From: Ecytonucleospora hepatopenaei
Taxonomy: Eukaryota; Microsporidia; Enterocytozoonidae
NCBI GenBank assembly: GCA_026692725.1
Contig: JAPMUG010000010.1
Coordinates: 77,001 to 141,000, forward strand
Direction of reading: 5' to 3'
DNA: 64,000 nt
Below are positions 38,207 to 47,098 of this stretch, piece by piece. Below the pieces are notes generated by a model. The model was not told the DNA's origin, did no database searches, and saw only the letters and a program-made list of their open reading frames with translations. Every line of letters begins with the position of its first letter. Position 1 is the first letter of the stretch. The position numbers and the translations under genes were made by a program.

Positions 38207-39337
38207 ATGAACTTCTCAATATGGCATTGGTTTTCAAATTGGAATACATACAAAATAAAATCTAAAACACCGCTTTTAGTTTTTCCAAAATATGATGTAA
38301 AAAGCAAAAATGAAATAAAATGTGAACTAGAATTTATATTGCATAAGGATATACCTTTAAAAATTGAAGAAACAGAATTTACACTGTTTGACAATTGTTA
38401 TGTTGATGATTGTATTGCTACAAATATTTCGGTAGTTTCTATTTATGTTTCACCCGCATTTTTGCGTGCTTATAAAAATCCTAATTGTACTTTTAGAAGT
38501 GCTTTTTCAAATAGAGAATTACGCATAAATAATTTAAAAGGATGTTTTCTTCAATTTGTAAAAGGACAGCTAATGATAGATTATAAAAGGAACAAAAAGG
38601 TTAAATACATAGCAAAAGGCAATAGGACAATAGATCTGTTTGATATTACTAAACAGAAAGTTGGTGATATTTCGACTGCAAATACACAGCTTCTTTTAGA
38701 CCACATAGATCAAATTTCTTTATTTACACAGGAATATTTGAATTTAATTGATGATGTACCACGTGTAGTTAACGGAGAAAATGGATTACTTTTTAAAGCA
38801 AAAACATGTTTTAATATTTATGGAATTCACGATCAAAATAATGTAATAAAACCAAATGAAACTGTGCCTGGAAGAATCCAAAGAACTTTTGAAATAGGAA
38901 AAGATGTGATTTATTATACGTGGGAAAAAACAAAAAATATAGCAAGTAAATTAAAAGAGAATAAGCCTAAATGTTTAAATTTACAGAATATACAAATTGT
39001 TGAAAAAAATATTGATATAAGTAGTGAAAAAGAAGATTCAAATAATTCAGATGATTTAAATAAATCAGATAATTTAAATAATTCAAAAGATTGTGGTAAA
39101 AGCAGTAAAAAGGCTGAACAAAATAAAAATAATAACACAAGTGATAATAAATCTTCAAAACCAAACGAATTGTTTACACACAAAAAGCCTATATCATTTA
39201 TCAAAACTGGACATAATGCTAATCGATTACTTTTTATAAATATGATATTATATTTATGTATGTTTTTATGCTTTTTAATAATATTTTATGCGCATAAAAT
39301 ACTATTAAAGAAAAATAAAAAAAAAGGAATTATATAA
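38207..39337 (+). CDS. C-terminally anchored protein, lineage-specific array member 3
   Basis: A 376-residue protein: a beta-rich body containing GCFLQFVKGQLMIDYKRNKKV and a helical LLLDHIDQISLFTQEYL, a low-complexity Asn/Ser/Asp/Lys linker (about residues 265-325) and a C-terminal transmembrane helix (INMILYLCMFLCFLIIFYA) followed by a basic tail (KKNKKKGII). Its neighbours have the same architecture. AAACCCATAAAATATTTATAAC lies about 35 bp upstream of the start, the CCC-type promoter seen elsewhere. Confidence 0.65.
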   Translation: MNFSIWHWFSNWNTYKIKSKTPLLVFPKYDVKSKNEIKCELEFILHKDIPLKIEETEFTLFDNCYVDDCIATNISVVSIYVSPAFLRAYKNPNCTFRSAFSNRELRINNLKGCFLQFVKGQLMIDYKRNKKVKYIAKGNRTIDLFDITKQKVGDISTANTQLLLDHIDQISLFTQEYLNLIDDVPRVVNGENGLLFKAKTCFNIYGIHDQNNVIKPNETVPGRIQRTFEIGKDVIYYTWEKTKNIASKLKENKPKCLNLQNIQIVEKNIDISSEKEDSNNSDDLNKSDNLNNSKDCGKSSKKAEQNKNNNTSDNKSSKPNELFTHKKPISFIKTGHNANRLLFINMILYLCMFLCFLIIFYAHKILLKKNKKKGII

Positions 39338-39587
39338 AATAATTCATGTACTTTAATAAATAAACTTTAAACTAATCATATATTAGATCATCTCCTTAAT
39401 AAAAAAATGATTTTGATCTTAACCCATAAAGCTATAATATTATAAATTATAAATTATAAATTATAAATTTTAAATTATAAAATACATATATTAATTTTAT
39501 CTCAACAATTAAATAATATTATATATTCTATACTTATTGGTTAATAATAAACAAAGTATATTAAAAAATTATCTTAAATTAAATATA

Positions 39588-40217
39588 ATGAATAAAAGCA
39601 TAAATAACAAAAACATAAAAGAAATTTATAACGAAACCATTAAATGTGCATCATGTGGACATAATGCACATTTCAAGGTTGTAGAAATTTCTGATAAAGT
39701 CTTTCCAGAGTGCAAGATAGAAACTGTACTGATATGTTACAACTGTGGGTTTAAAAACATAGAGGAACACAGCAAACACATGATAAAAAATGAAATGAAA
39801 ATATCATGCACATTCAAAAGCAAGGAAGATTTACAGAGAAGAATTTACTTAAATAATAAAAGTAGGGTAATTCTAAAAGATACTGATAAAAGTGAAATTT
39901 ATTCATTAGAGTGTGAAGATGCATATGTTGATACTTTAGAAACTCTTTTGGTAAGACTTCAAGATAAAATAGGTGAAATGACAGACAGCGAGAAAATAAA
40001 AACAGAAACACTTGACAATGTGGGAGTTCTTCAAAAGATTGATGAAATGAGAAAAACTGGTGTGGTAAACTTAGAAATACATGATGAGAGTGGAATAAGT
40101 AGAGTTTTACCGGTAGGAATTGATAAAATACAGGGGGAGCTTAGCAAAGAACCAGAAAATGAAGATGGAAAGGTTAGATACGTTCCATTAAGGGACAACT
40201 GCCAACTAACAGAATAG
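39588..40217 (+). CDS. ZPR1 zinc-finger protein, single-domain, gene A
   Basis: ZPR1 binds eEF1A and helps its folding; canonical eukaryotic ZPR1 has two zinc-finger-plus-beta-domain modules. This 209-residue product (ATG at 39588; upstream only TTG) has one: CASC...CYNC zinc ribbon (about residues 18-52) with KVVEISDKVFPECKIETVLICYNCGFKN, matching ZPR1's V.IP.F.EVIIMS..C..CG, then a module with YVDTLETLLVRLQDKI matching the (T)T(V/L)EGLL..... block and VNLEIHDESGISRV matching the DP(A/S)G.S block. A second single-module gene lies 400 bp downstream. The pair may jointly replace one two-module protein. Confidence 0.75.
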   Translation: MNKSINNKNIKEIYNETIKCASCGHNAHFKVVEISDKVFPECKIETVLICYNCGFKNIEEHSKHMIKNEMKISCTFKSKEDLQRRIYLNNKSRVILKDTDKSEIYSLECEDAYVDTLETLLVRLQDKIGEMTDSEKIKTETLDNVGVLQKIDEMRKTGVVNLEIHDESGISRVLPVGIDKIQGELSKEPENEDGKVRYVPLRDNCQLTE

Positions 40218-40616
40218 AAAACGTTAAAAGAAAATAAACATAAAAAACAAAAACATAAATAAATAGTTAGCAGATTTTTTTATTTTTAGAAAATTTTATT
40301 TATTTTAAATTAAAAAAATAAAACAATTTTTGAAATATTTAAGGTATTTTATTCTTTAACTTTATACATAGTAAAATTCATTTTAAAATTGTTTTTTATA
40401 AAAACCTATTCTAATATCAGTTTCTATATAAATTTCAAAGTATAATCATGGTTCTTACTCATTATATTAAATTTGTAGATTAAAAAAATCTCTTAAAATT
40501 GTATTCGCAAACAAAGTGTTGGTATGTGATAATGGTTATTATAAATACTTTATTCATTTATTAAATTATAAAATCATATAAAAATTTTTTTATTTTTCCC
40601 TTATATTTTAACTTTT
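40218..40616. other. Intergenic region between the two ZPR1 genes
   Basis: About 400 bp with no coding frame linking the two ZPR1 modules, multiple stops in all frames and a TTTTTCCCTTATATTTTAAC promoter block (CCC at 40598-40600) 16 bp before the second ATG. This supports two separately transcribed genes. Confidence 0.6.
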
Positions 40617-41312
40617 ATGGAAACAGCAATACCAATCTTAACAGAAGAATTTCCATGTGTTGTGTGCAATGGGACAGAATTTAATATTTTTGTGCTAATT
40701 GCAGATGTAGTACCATATAAAGTGCTTTTTGTAAACAAATGTCCTACCTGTAAAACTAATAACAAATATATTTATGACATGATTGAATTAGATTATGGTA
40801 TAACTGTAATTTTTGTAAGCAAGGACATAAATCATATTATGGACAGAATGTGTTTTATTAATACTGGCACTCTTGTAAAAATATCAAGAGATGAAGATGT
40901 GCTTTTTGAATTTAGAACAGAAGATTCCTTTGTTGACAGCATAAACACACTTTTGGAAAGATCATTAGAGTTATTTGATATAGCTATAGAAGTGGAAACT
41001 GAAAGTGGAAAGGATGTCAGTCAAATGTATGCCGTAAAAGAAGAGTTGAATAAAATTTATACAGATGGTACACTTAAGTTAGAACTTGTAGATGAAACAG
41101 GTTACAGTAGAATCTGCACACAGAATATAGAATATTCTGAAATACAAAATGTAAAGGTAGATGATTTGATGTATAAAAATTCAGATGGAGAAAAATCTAT
41201 AAAGAAATATGCAGATGAAAATGTAACATATAAAAAGTTTAAGAAAGAGTGTATTGGTAATTTATATCCAGAAAATGTAAGAGAAAAATTAGTAGAGATG
41301 AAATATTTATAA
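40617..41312 (+). CDS. ZPR1 zinc-finger protein, single-domain, gene B
   Basis: A 231-residue product with one ZPR1 module: CVVC...CPTC zinc ribbon (residues 14-46), VLIADVVPYKVLFVNKCPTC, then SFVDSINTLLERSLELF (the EGLL helix block) and LKLELVDETGYSRI (the beta-domain block with D-x-x-G). Gene A and gene B align module to module but are not close in sequence, consistent with an old fission or duplication of the two halves of ZPR1. An extra C-terminal basic helix (YKKFKKECIGNLYPENVREKL) follows. Probable partner of gene A. Confidence 0.65.
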   Translation: METAIPILTEEFPCVVCNGTEFNIFVLIADVVPYKVLFVNKCPTCKTNNKYIYDMIELDYGITVIFVSKDINHIMDRMCFINTGTLVKISRDEDVLFEFRTEDSFVDSINTLLERSLELFDIAIEVETESGKDVSQMYAVKEELNKIYTDGTLKLELVDETGYSRICTQNIEYSEIQNVKVDDLMYKNSDGEKSIKKYADENVTYKKFKKECIGNLYPENVREKLVEMKYL

Positions 41313-41643
41313 AATTATTTATAAATTTATTTTTTATAAATAACTTTTTTAATGTTTTTAACATAAATTAAGTGTAATATTATATTTTAAAATAATTTTG
41401 ACTATAAAAGTAAAATGATGTTGTTTTAAATAGTTTATTTTATATTGCTTAATATTAAATACACAAATAAAATTGATTTAATGTTATGTATTATTTAAAA
41501 ACAATTTAAAAATATACCCTTAATTTTTTTAGAATTAAACATTAACAATTTATAACTATTTTGTACAGTATAACATAATATTATAAATCACACTATTCTA
41601 ATACATATACATCTCAGAAATTAAATAATTTATAGCTTATTAA
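41313..41643. other. AT-rich spacer with distant CCC block
   Basis: About 330 bp; ATATACCCTTAATTTTTTTAG lies near 41512-41532, roughly 125 bp before the ATG at 41644. Nothing else recognised. Confidence 0.4.
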
Positions 41644-42126
41644 ATGAGAGGTAACAAAAAAGATTTAGAAAATATCAAGGCAAATGCAAAAGATTTTAGA
41701 AATTTGTTTATACGTATGTTTATTTCAAATATACTTATTTGTATACTTTACTTGCGTAATGGATATTCCTTTATAACATTTGCTAAGAGGAGCATTTTGG
41801 AAAGTATTTGCGTTTTTATGGCATACCGAGCTGTGAGACCTATTATTATAGAAGAAAAAGAGGGTGTTAAAAAGATTGTATATTCACGTAGCATTAACGA
41901 TGGGGGATATCCTGCTGCTTTGATTGACACGGCTTCTTTTTTGGTTGTAGCCAAATGTACTGTACTTTTTTCTCTCCCAATTACAATTTTTGTTCTTTTG
42001 CTAATTCCCATGAGTTTTGTAATTGAATTATTATATAAGCCATATAAAAAGGTAACACAAGACAATGTATTGTCTAACGATAAAATATTAAAAAAGACTA
42101 ATGATTCCAATAAAAAAATGAAATAA
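41644..42126 (+). CDS. SND2/TMEM208-like ER membrane protein
   Basis: SND2 (TMEM208) takes part in SRP-independent targeting to the ER. The 160-residue product has a charged N-terminus with N-x-x-R-like DFRNLFIRMF, two hydrophobic hairpins (about residues 27-60 and 98-130) and an intervening loop with AYRAVRP and DGGYPAALIDTASFLVVAKC, resembling the family's loop before its second hairpin. Length fits the family (about 170). Motif evidence is modest; another small ER membrane protein is possible. Confidence 0.45.
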   Translation: MRGNKKDLENIKANAKDFRNLFIRMFISNILICILYLRNGYSFITFAKRSILESICVFMAYRAVRPIIIEEKEGVKKIVYSRSINDGGYPAALIDTASFLVVAKCTVLFSLPITIFVLLLIPMSFVIELLYKPYKKVTQDNVLSNDKILKKTNDSNKKMK

Positions 42127-42292
42127 TTTTTACACGTTTTACCCAACGTAAAATACAGTTAAATTTAAAATGATATGTTATGAGATGTTTTGGCAGTTTA
42201 TTTTATCAATGTTAAATGATTTATAAATCAATTGGTTTATTTAAATAAAAATGTTTCAAAAAATATTCTAATGGATTTAAACAAAAGTAAAA

Positions 42293-43579
42293 ATGGAAGA
42301 TATCATAAAACTAATATGCTCTTCTTCGCTGTTTATATTAGTTTACTCCATGATTGCTAAGTATGTAAAGAATAAGTTTCATATACCAGATCCATTTGTA
42401 ACTTTAATTTTTGGCATTTTAATAGGGCATCATTTTCTAAACATTTTAAACACGCACTATATTTATTCTAAGGTTATTGTTTTAAACTTCAGCAAAATTG
42501 TTTTGTGCCTACAAACAATGGCAATAAGCTTAAAAATTAGAAAGGCGTATTTAACAGAAAACTTTAAAATGCTGTTTAATTTAATTATTTTGGCAGGAAT
42601 TGTAAAATGCATGTTTGTGTTTATTTTGATTTACTGCTTTACATATTTTGAAGGGGCAACAAGCTGGGCGCTTGCTGCATCTCTCACCCCAACGGATCCA
42701 ATTTTGTCTTCTTCTATAATTTCTGGCCGGTTTGCAAGAATAAATGTTAGTGAAAGATTAAGGGATATTTTGGTTGTGGAATCAGGTATAAATGATGGAA
42801 TCGGAATTTTATTGCTTAACATAAGTCTTTTAATTTTAGTAAAAACAGATAAAGTCGACAAGGTAATGAGTCAAAAACATTTTTTTAAAAAATTGTTTAC
42901 TTCCAAGCTTTTTGAAGCGGTTAAAGAATTTTTGATTGACACGTTTATTTTAAAGATTTTCGTAAGTGCAATTATAGGAGCAGTGCTTGGAAAGATCACA
43001 AAGATTTTTTCAAAAAAATGTTACAAGGCACAGCTTCTCAGTTCCGAAATTCTTTTAATTCATTCATTTGCTCTAACATTTCTGGACATGGCAATAATGA
43101 CAATGATTGATGGCTCAGAACTCATTTGCATATTTTTTTCAGGAATCTTCCTAAATGAAGACGGATGGTATACGAGCGAAATAAACAATAAAATATCAGA
43201 TGTTATAGAAAATTCATTCTTTATGGCCTTATTTGTATTTTTAGGCAGTAGAATCGATTTCAACAGATTCAACTCTCGGATGTTCGTGATAATTTTTACG
43301 GTCATTTTTTTACGTATTTTTGTGGTTTTGTTGCTTTACAAACCACTGCTAAGAAAGCAAATCAGAAATTATAAAGAAGCTCTCTTTATAGGTTTTTTTG
43401 GGCCTATAGGTGTAGGTGCAATATATTATTCTTTATTATATGACATAAAAATAGATGCTCTTACTGTGGATTATGCCATGTGTTCAGTTTTTGTGAGTGT
43501 AATTTTGCATGGTTTAGCCGTGCCTGTTTATTGCGCATCAAGAAAAATTATGCTTAAAATAAGGGAGGCTCAATTTTGA
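42293..43579 (+). CDS. Na+(K+)/H+ antiporter, CPA1 family
   Basis: Exchanges monovalent cations for protons across a membrane. The 428-residue protein has about twelve hydrophobic segments. The diagnostic blocks are LTPTDPILSSSIISGRF (family TDPV) near residues 130-146 and ILVVESGINDGIGILLL near residues 160-176, including the ESGxNDG sequence with the transport Asp. GFFGPIGVGAIYYS near residue 370 matches the F.GPRG...I.Y block of fungal Nha1-type proteins. The large C-terminal cytoplasmic domain of fungal Nha1 is missing. It could serve ion balance inside the host cell. Confidence 0.88.
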   Translation: MEDIIKLICSSSLFILVYSMIAKYVKNKFHIPDPFVTLIFGILIGHHFLNILNTHYIYSKVIVLNFSKIVLCLQTMAISLKIRKAYLTENFKMLFNLIILAGIVKCMFVFILIYCFTYFEGATSWALAASLTPTDPILSSSIISGRFARINVSERLRDILVVESGINDGIGILLLNISLLILVKTDKVDKVMSQKHFFKKLFTSKLFEAVKEFLIDTFILKIFVSAIIGAVLGKITKIFSKKCYKAQLLSSEILLIHSFALTFLDMAIMTMIDGSELICIFFSGIFLNEDGWYTSEINNKISDVIENSFFMALFVFLGSRIDFNRFNSRMFVIIFTVIFLRIFVVLLLYKPLLRKQIRNYKEALFIGFFGPIGVGAIYYSLLYDIKIDALTVDYAMCSVFVSVILHGLAVPVYCASRKIMLKIREAQF

Positions 43580-43694
43580 ATAATTAAATTGATTTTTTTA
43601 TTTTGATTTCTCCTTAATAAAACTCCTTCAATGCTACCGTTATTTTGTATTTTTTCATTTATTTAATAAGTACATTTATTTATTTGTAATATAT

Positions 43695-44723
43695 ATGAAT
43701 AATACAAATTTATACAATGAAAATATTGAAATGAACGATATTTTGGAATGTTATGAGACGGAAAAACTATCAGAAGATAAAGTATATGAAATAAAAAGTA
43801 TTTTGGAAGCCATAAAAATATTAACAGATAAAGATAATTATGAAAAAACAAATGTTTTTGCCTTCAAAGATATAACAAATACTGAAAACAAGAAAACCTT
43901 AGATAATGACGTTGAAATGAACGATATAATTTTTGATGAGGAAAATGCTCTTAAAGAACCAAAACGAACATTTCAAGAAGAAAAATTAAAATGTGAAAAA
44001 AGCCATGATGATGAAATTTTTATTTCAAGTTTGCTTAAAGTAAGAATGCATCATACAAAAATGTTAAAGACAAAAGAAAAGATTTCACTAACAAACACTT
44101 CTTTCATTTTTAACAAAAACATCAAGGGAAAGTCAAACTCTACAATTTTCTTTGACTGCCAGTTTAAGTACTGTTTTAAGCAAATTAGAAAAAACGAGTT
44201 CTTAAAGTACAACATGGAAATAGAAAAAATAGAGGAATACATAAAAGCATGTCCAAAAACATTATTAGCACAGATATTTGGAGTTTTTACAATTGAAATA
44301 AACAATACTGAAATATATTTAATTGCAATGAAAAATGTTTTGAACGAAAAGTACGAAGAAATCTTTGACCTAAAAGGATTGGATGTTGTCAGGGGAGCAA
44401 ATGAGGGAATTAAGCTTAAAATAACAGAAAAAATAAAAGTAGGACAAAACACAATTGACCAGATGATTTGTGATGTAAATTTTTTGTCTCAACTGGGTGT
44501 TATGGATTATTCTATTATTATAGGGCGTAATAAAACAAAAAAAGATGATCACAACACAATTTCCATTGGAATAGTTGATACTCTTACTGAATATGGTTTC
44601 AGTAAAAAGATGGAGAGATTATACAGTCTTGTTTTTTGTGAATCAACAGGTTCTTCTACTAATCCTGTTGATTATGCTAATAGAGTTATAAAATTAATTA
44701 AAGATCGTTTTGAAGCAATCTAG
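43695..44723 (+). CDS. Phosphatidylinositol phosphate kinase (PIP5K family)
   Basis: Makes PI(4,5)P2 or a related lipid. After an acidic N-terminal tail of about 110 residues, the kinase domain shows: the nucleotide-binding lysine in YCFKQIRKNEF (family IKT...E), LIAMKNVL (family VMxNVF), IFDLKG (DLKGS), LGVMDYSIIIGR (MDYSLLVGI) and ISIGIVDTLTEYGFSKKMER (GIID.L..Y...K..E), then NPVDYANRVIKLI (the P..Y..RF block). The activation loop is short and atypical, so substrate choice is uncertain. Length 342 is at the small end. Confidence 0.85.
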   Translation: MNNTNLYNENIEMNDILECYETEKLSEDKVYEIKSILEAIKILTDKDNYEKTNVFAFKDITNTENKKTLDNDVEMNDIIFDEENALKEPKRTFQEEKLKCEKSHDDEIFISSLLKVRMHHTKMLKTKEKISLTNTSFIFNKNIKGKSNSTIFFDCQFKYCFKQIRKNEFLKYNMEIEKIEEYIKACPKTLLAQIFGVFTIEINNTEIYLIAMKNVLNEKYEEIFDLKGLDVVRGANEGIKLKITEKIKVGQNTIDQMICDVNFLSQLGVMDYSIIIGRNKTKKDDHNTISIGIVDTLTEYGFSKKMERLYSLVFCESTGSSTNPVDYANRVIKLIKDRFEAI

Positions 44724-44803
44724 GGCATATTCTTTAACTGATTTTTGGAAAATGTGATTAATTAAATTAAAAAAGGAATTAAATTTTTTAATACCCTTGG
44801 TAT

Positions 44804-45658
44804 ATGTCATTTTATATTGTGCCACGTTGTAATTTTGTCAAAAAAAGAAAACGCAAGGGCTATAAGTCTAAAATGATTATCTGTGTACTGATTTTCTTAA
44901 TGTTGCTTGTTATTATTGGGGTAATTGTTGTTTGTTGCATAGCAAAAAAACCATCTGATAAAGAAGTGTGTGTAAATCAAGAGAATATTAATACTTTAAA
45001 ACATAAAAGTATATTTAAAAAAAGAAATTCAAATAATTTAGATTATGTAGAAGATAGTATTTTTCTATCAGAATCTGCTGAATTTAATAGCATGTTTGAA
45101 GAAAAAGAAGAGATTTTAAAAAAATTTGATGTAAACACTGAAAAACAGAATAAATGGGAAAATGAAAATAAAGAAATGATTAATAAAATCAAAGACATGA
45201 TTGTATCAGGTAGTAAAGAAGAAAAAGATAAAAACATTAAAAAAGAATATAAAACAACAGGAGATATTTTAAAAAGTATGCTTAAAAGCATAAAAAATTC
45301 CAATGCCCCAAAACATATTCTTCTTGTTTGTAAAACGGCAATATTTTTAAGCTTAAACATAGTAAAGTTTGCAATGGCATACCCATCGCTTTTTGGCGGA
45401 ATTTCAGGTGTTTTTCTTTTAAAAACGTGTTTAGAATTTATTGCTGGCAAGATAAATGATGGTACAGATGCATCAATAGAGTTTATAGAAACAACGGTTC
45501 CTATAAAAAAGATAATAAAACAAGTTGAAGAAACAATTCCCGCACACCCTGTGGTTTCTACAACACAGCATACATTTGATGGAATGTCATGGGTCGCAAG
45601 AAATTTTTTTAAATTATACACTGCGTTATATGGAGATAAAATGTTTAAAAAGGAATAG
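44804..45658 (+). CDS. Single-pass membrane protein with N-terminal anchor
   Basis: A 284-residue protein. A basic N-terminus (KKRKRKGYKSK) precedes a transmembrane helix (residues 24-46, MIICVLIFLMLLVIIGVIVVCCI), then a charged helical region. A second hydrophobic segment (about residues 178-210, including FAMAYPSLFGGISGVFLL) could be a re-entrant or second membrane helix. AATACCCTTGG with CCC at 44794-44796 lies only 7 bp before the ATG. No family recognised. Confidence 0.65.
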   Translation: MSFYIVPRCNFVKKRKRKGYKSKMIICVLIFLMLLVIIGVIVVCCIAKKPSDKEVCVNQENINTLKHKSIFKKRNSNNLDYVEDSIFLSESAEFNSMFEEKEEILKKFDVNTEKQNKWENENKEMINKIKDMIVSGSKEEKDKNIKKEYKTTGDILKSMLKSIKNSNAPKHILLVCKTAIFLSLNIVKFAMAYPSLFGGISGVFLLKTCLEFIAGKINDGTDASIEFIETTVPIKKIIKQVEETIPAHPVVSTTQHTFDGMSWVARNFFKLYTALYGDKMFKKE

Positions 45659-45823
45659 GCAAATTAATGTGTAAATTAAAATGTTGTAGATTGATCAAAT
45701 AAGCTATATTTTGATATTTAAGTATGTTTATACTAAAAAATAAATTTGTTTAAAATATTCGAAAATACTATTGGTTTTTTTAATTGGTTATAAAAATATA
45801 AAAGGATAAATTTTTAAAATATA

Positions 45824-46165
45824 ATGGAGAATACTTCAAACGTGAGTGCTGACAATATAAAAAATAACACTGATAATTTAAAAGATAATAACAAAAACAT
45901 TAGCCATGGAAGTTCTCAAAATAATAAAAATAACCTTAAACTTCAAAATGAAACAAATGATGAAAATAATTCAAACGAGAAGGAAGTTGTCAAAAAACCA
46001 ACAGTACACAAACGTTCATTTGTTAGCAAACTCAATTTATTTATAGCAATTTTCTGTTTGTTTTTCTTTGTAGCGATGAACACAGTCTTTTACTTTCTGG
46101 AGAACCAACCATTAAGAAGCTACAAAAAAGCTTTAAAAGCTTCGGAAACCCCAAAGACTGAATAA
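45824..46165 (+). CDS. Small single-pass membrane protein
   Basis: A 113-residue protein: a polar Asn/Lys/Ser-rich N-terminal half (residues 1-62), then a transmembrane helix (LNLFIAIFCLFFFVAMNTVFYFL) and a 20-residue basic tail. Possibly tail-anchored. Composition of the first half is low-complexity, so recognition is impossible by eye. It overlaps nothing else and ends 10 bp before the convergent small gene at 46175. Confidence 0.5.
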   Translation: MENTSNVSADNIKNNTDNLKDNNKNISHGSSQNNKNNLKLQNETNDENNSNEKEVVKKPTVHKRSFVSKLNLFIAIFCLFFFVAMNTVFYFLENQPLRSYKKALKASETPKTE

Positions 46166-46174
46166 AATTTACAT

Positions 46175-46342
46175 TTATATAAAGTAGACGTCATAATCAT
46201 TTTCAATCTCCTTGTTTTTTATTACCGAACTTATCATGTCTGGAAATGCATTCCTCTGCATAAAAACCAACGTCAAAAGAATTACAAAAAGAACAAGTAA
46301 GAGAAAAGTACAAAAAATAAGCAATCCTTGCAATTTATCCAT
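46175..46342 (-). CDS. Very small membrane protein (55 residues)
   Basis: From the ATG at 46342: MDKLQGLLIF..., one long hydrophobic helix (residues 5-29) and a polar tail. CCC lies 3 bp upstream (ACACCCTTAATGG), as at several confident genes here, which is the main reason to believe it. It is transcribed towards the 45824 gene. It could be a small secretory or mitosome membrane subunit; no family assigned. Confidence 0.5.
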   Translation of the reverse strand: MDKLQGLLIFCTFLLLVLFVILLTLVFMQRNAFPDMISSVIKNKEIENDYDVYFI

Positions 46343-46387
46343 TAAGGGTGTAACAAACAAAAATAATAAAAAAACAATATAAACTTT

Positions 46388-47062
46388 TTACTTAAAATTT
46401 TTGGGTTTTTGAATTGTGTGGTACTTTTGCCAGTGTCTTCTCCAGCCAAACATTTTGTTTTTATTTTTAGTGTTGATTTGAACCCAATGTTTGCACTTTT
46501 TACAGTATGCTTCCAGAAAAATGCCATTGTTTCTTGTTGTAAAGCTTTTTGGGATAATAAAATTGTTCTTATTTATTCCGTGCTTATAATTCATGTGGTA
46601 CCAATATGAACTTGTCTTTAACTTGAACCATTTTTCACAAATATGACACTGTCCCTCTCTTTCTTGGCCTTCTTTTCTTACATTTTTTGGTCTGTATGAA
46701 ACATTTAGCGCATTTGAATGAATATTGGATTGTTTTGCAGATTCAATAATTAATGAAGGATCAACAACATTTTCGTAAGTAAAATTCATTTTATCGCTAT
46801 CATATGTGAAATCCATTTTGTTATTTTCATTTACAAATTCAAATAGATTGTTTTTGTTAAAAACACAGTTATTACTATTTTCCATGCTTATATTTTTATC
46901 TTTAAACATGTAAAATTCATTTTTATACCCAAAAGAATTTATTTCATTATACTCATTATTATTGTAATTTTCTGTTATTTGATCACCCAAATCACTACTG
47001 TTTGTTGATTTTAAATTGCCATCAAATAAAACCATATTTAAATTTTTATTTCTTTCTTTCAT
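46388..47062 (-). CDS. DUF4451-type zinc-binding transcription regulator
   Basis: A 224-residue protein with an Asn-rich N-terminal half and a C-terminal domain beginning near residue 133: EGQCHICEKWFKLKTSSYWYHMNYKHGI, then YCKKCKHWVQI and GWRRHWQKYHT. This is the fungal module G.C..C..W..(M/L)KTS.YWYHMN..HGI...C..C..W......W.RH..K.H, annotated as a fungal regulator domain of the DUF4451 type, with Cys and His spaced for zinc. Upstream on the minus strand are GCATAAA and ATGCATAAA boxes rather than a CCC block. Likely a DNA-binding regulator. Confidence 0.65.
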   Translation of the reverse strand: MKERNKNLNMVLFDGNLKSTNSSDLGDQITENYNNNEYNEINSFGYKNEFYMFKDKNISMENSNNCVFNKNNLFEFVNENNKMDFTYDSDKMNFTYENVVDPSLIIESAKQSNIHSNALNVSYRPKNVRKEGQEREGQCHICEKWFKLKTSSYWYHMNYKHGINKNNFIIPKSFTTRNNGIFLEAYCKKCKHWVQINTKNKNKMFGWRRHWQKYHTIQKPKNFK

Positions 47063-47098
47063 GATTGTTTATGCAATTGTAAATTTATGCATAAAATC

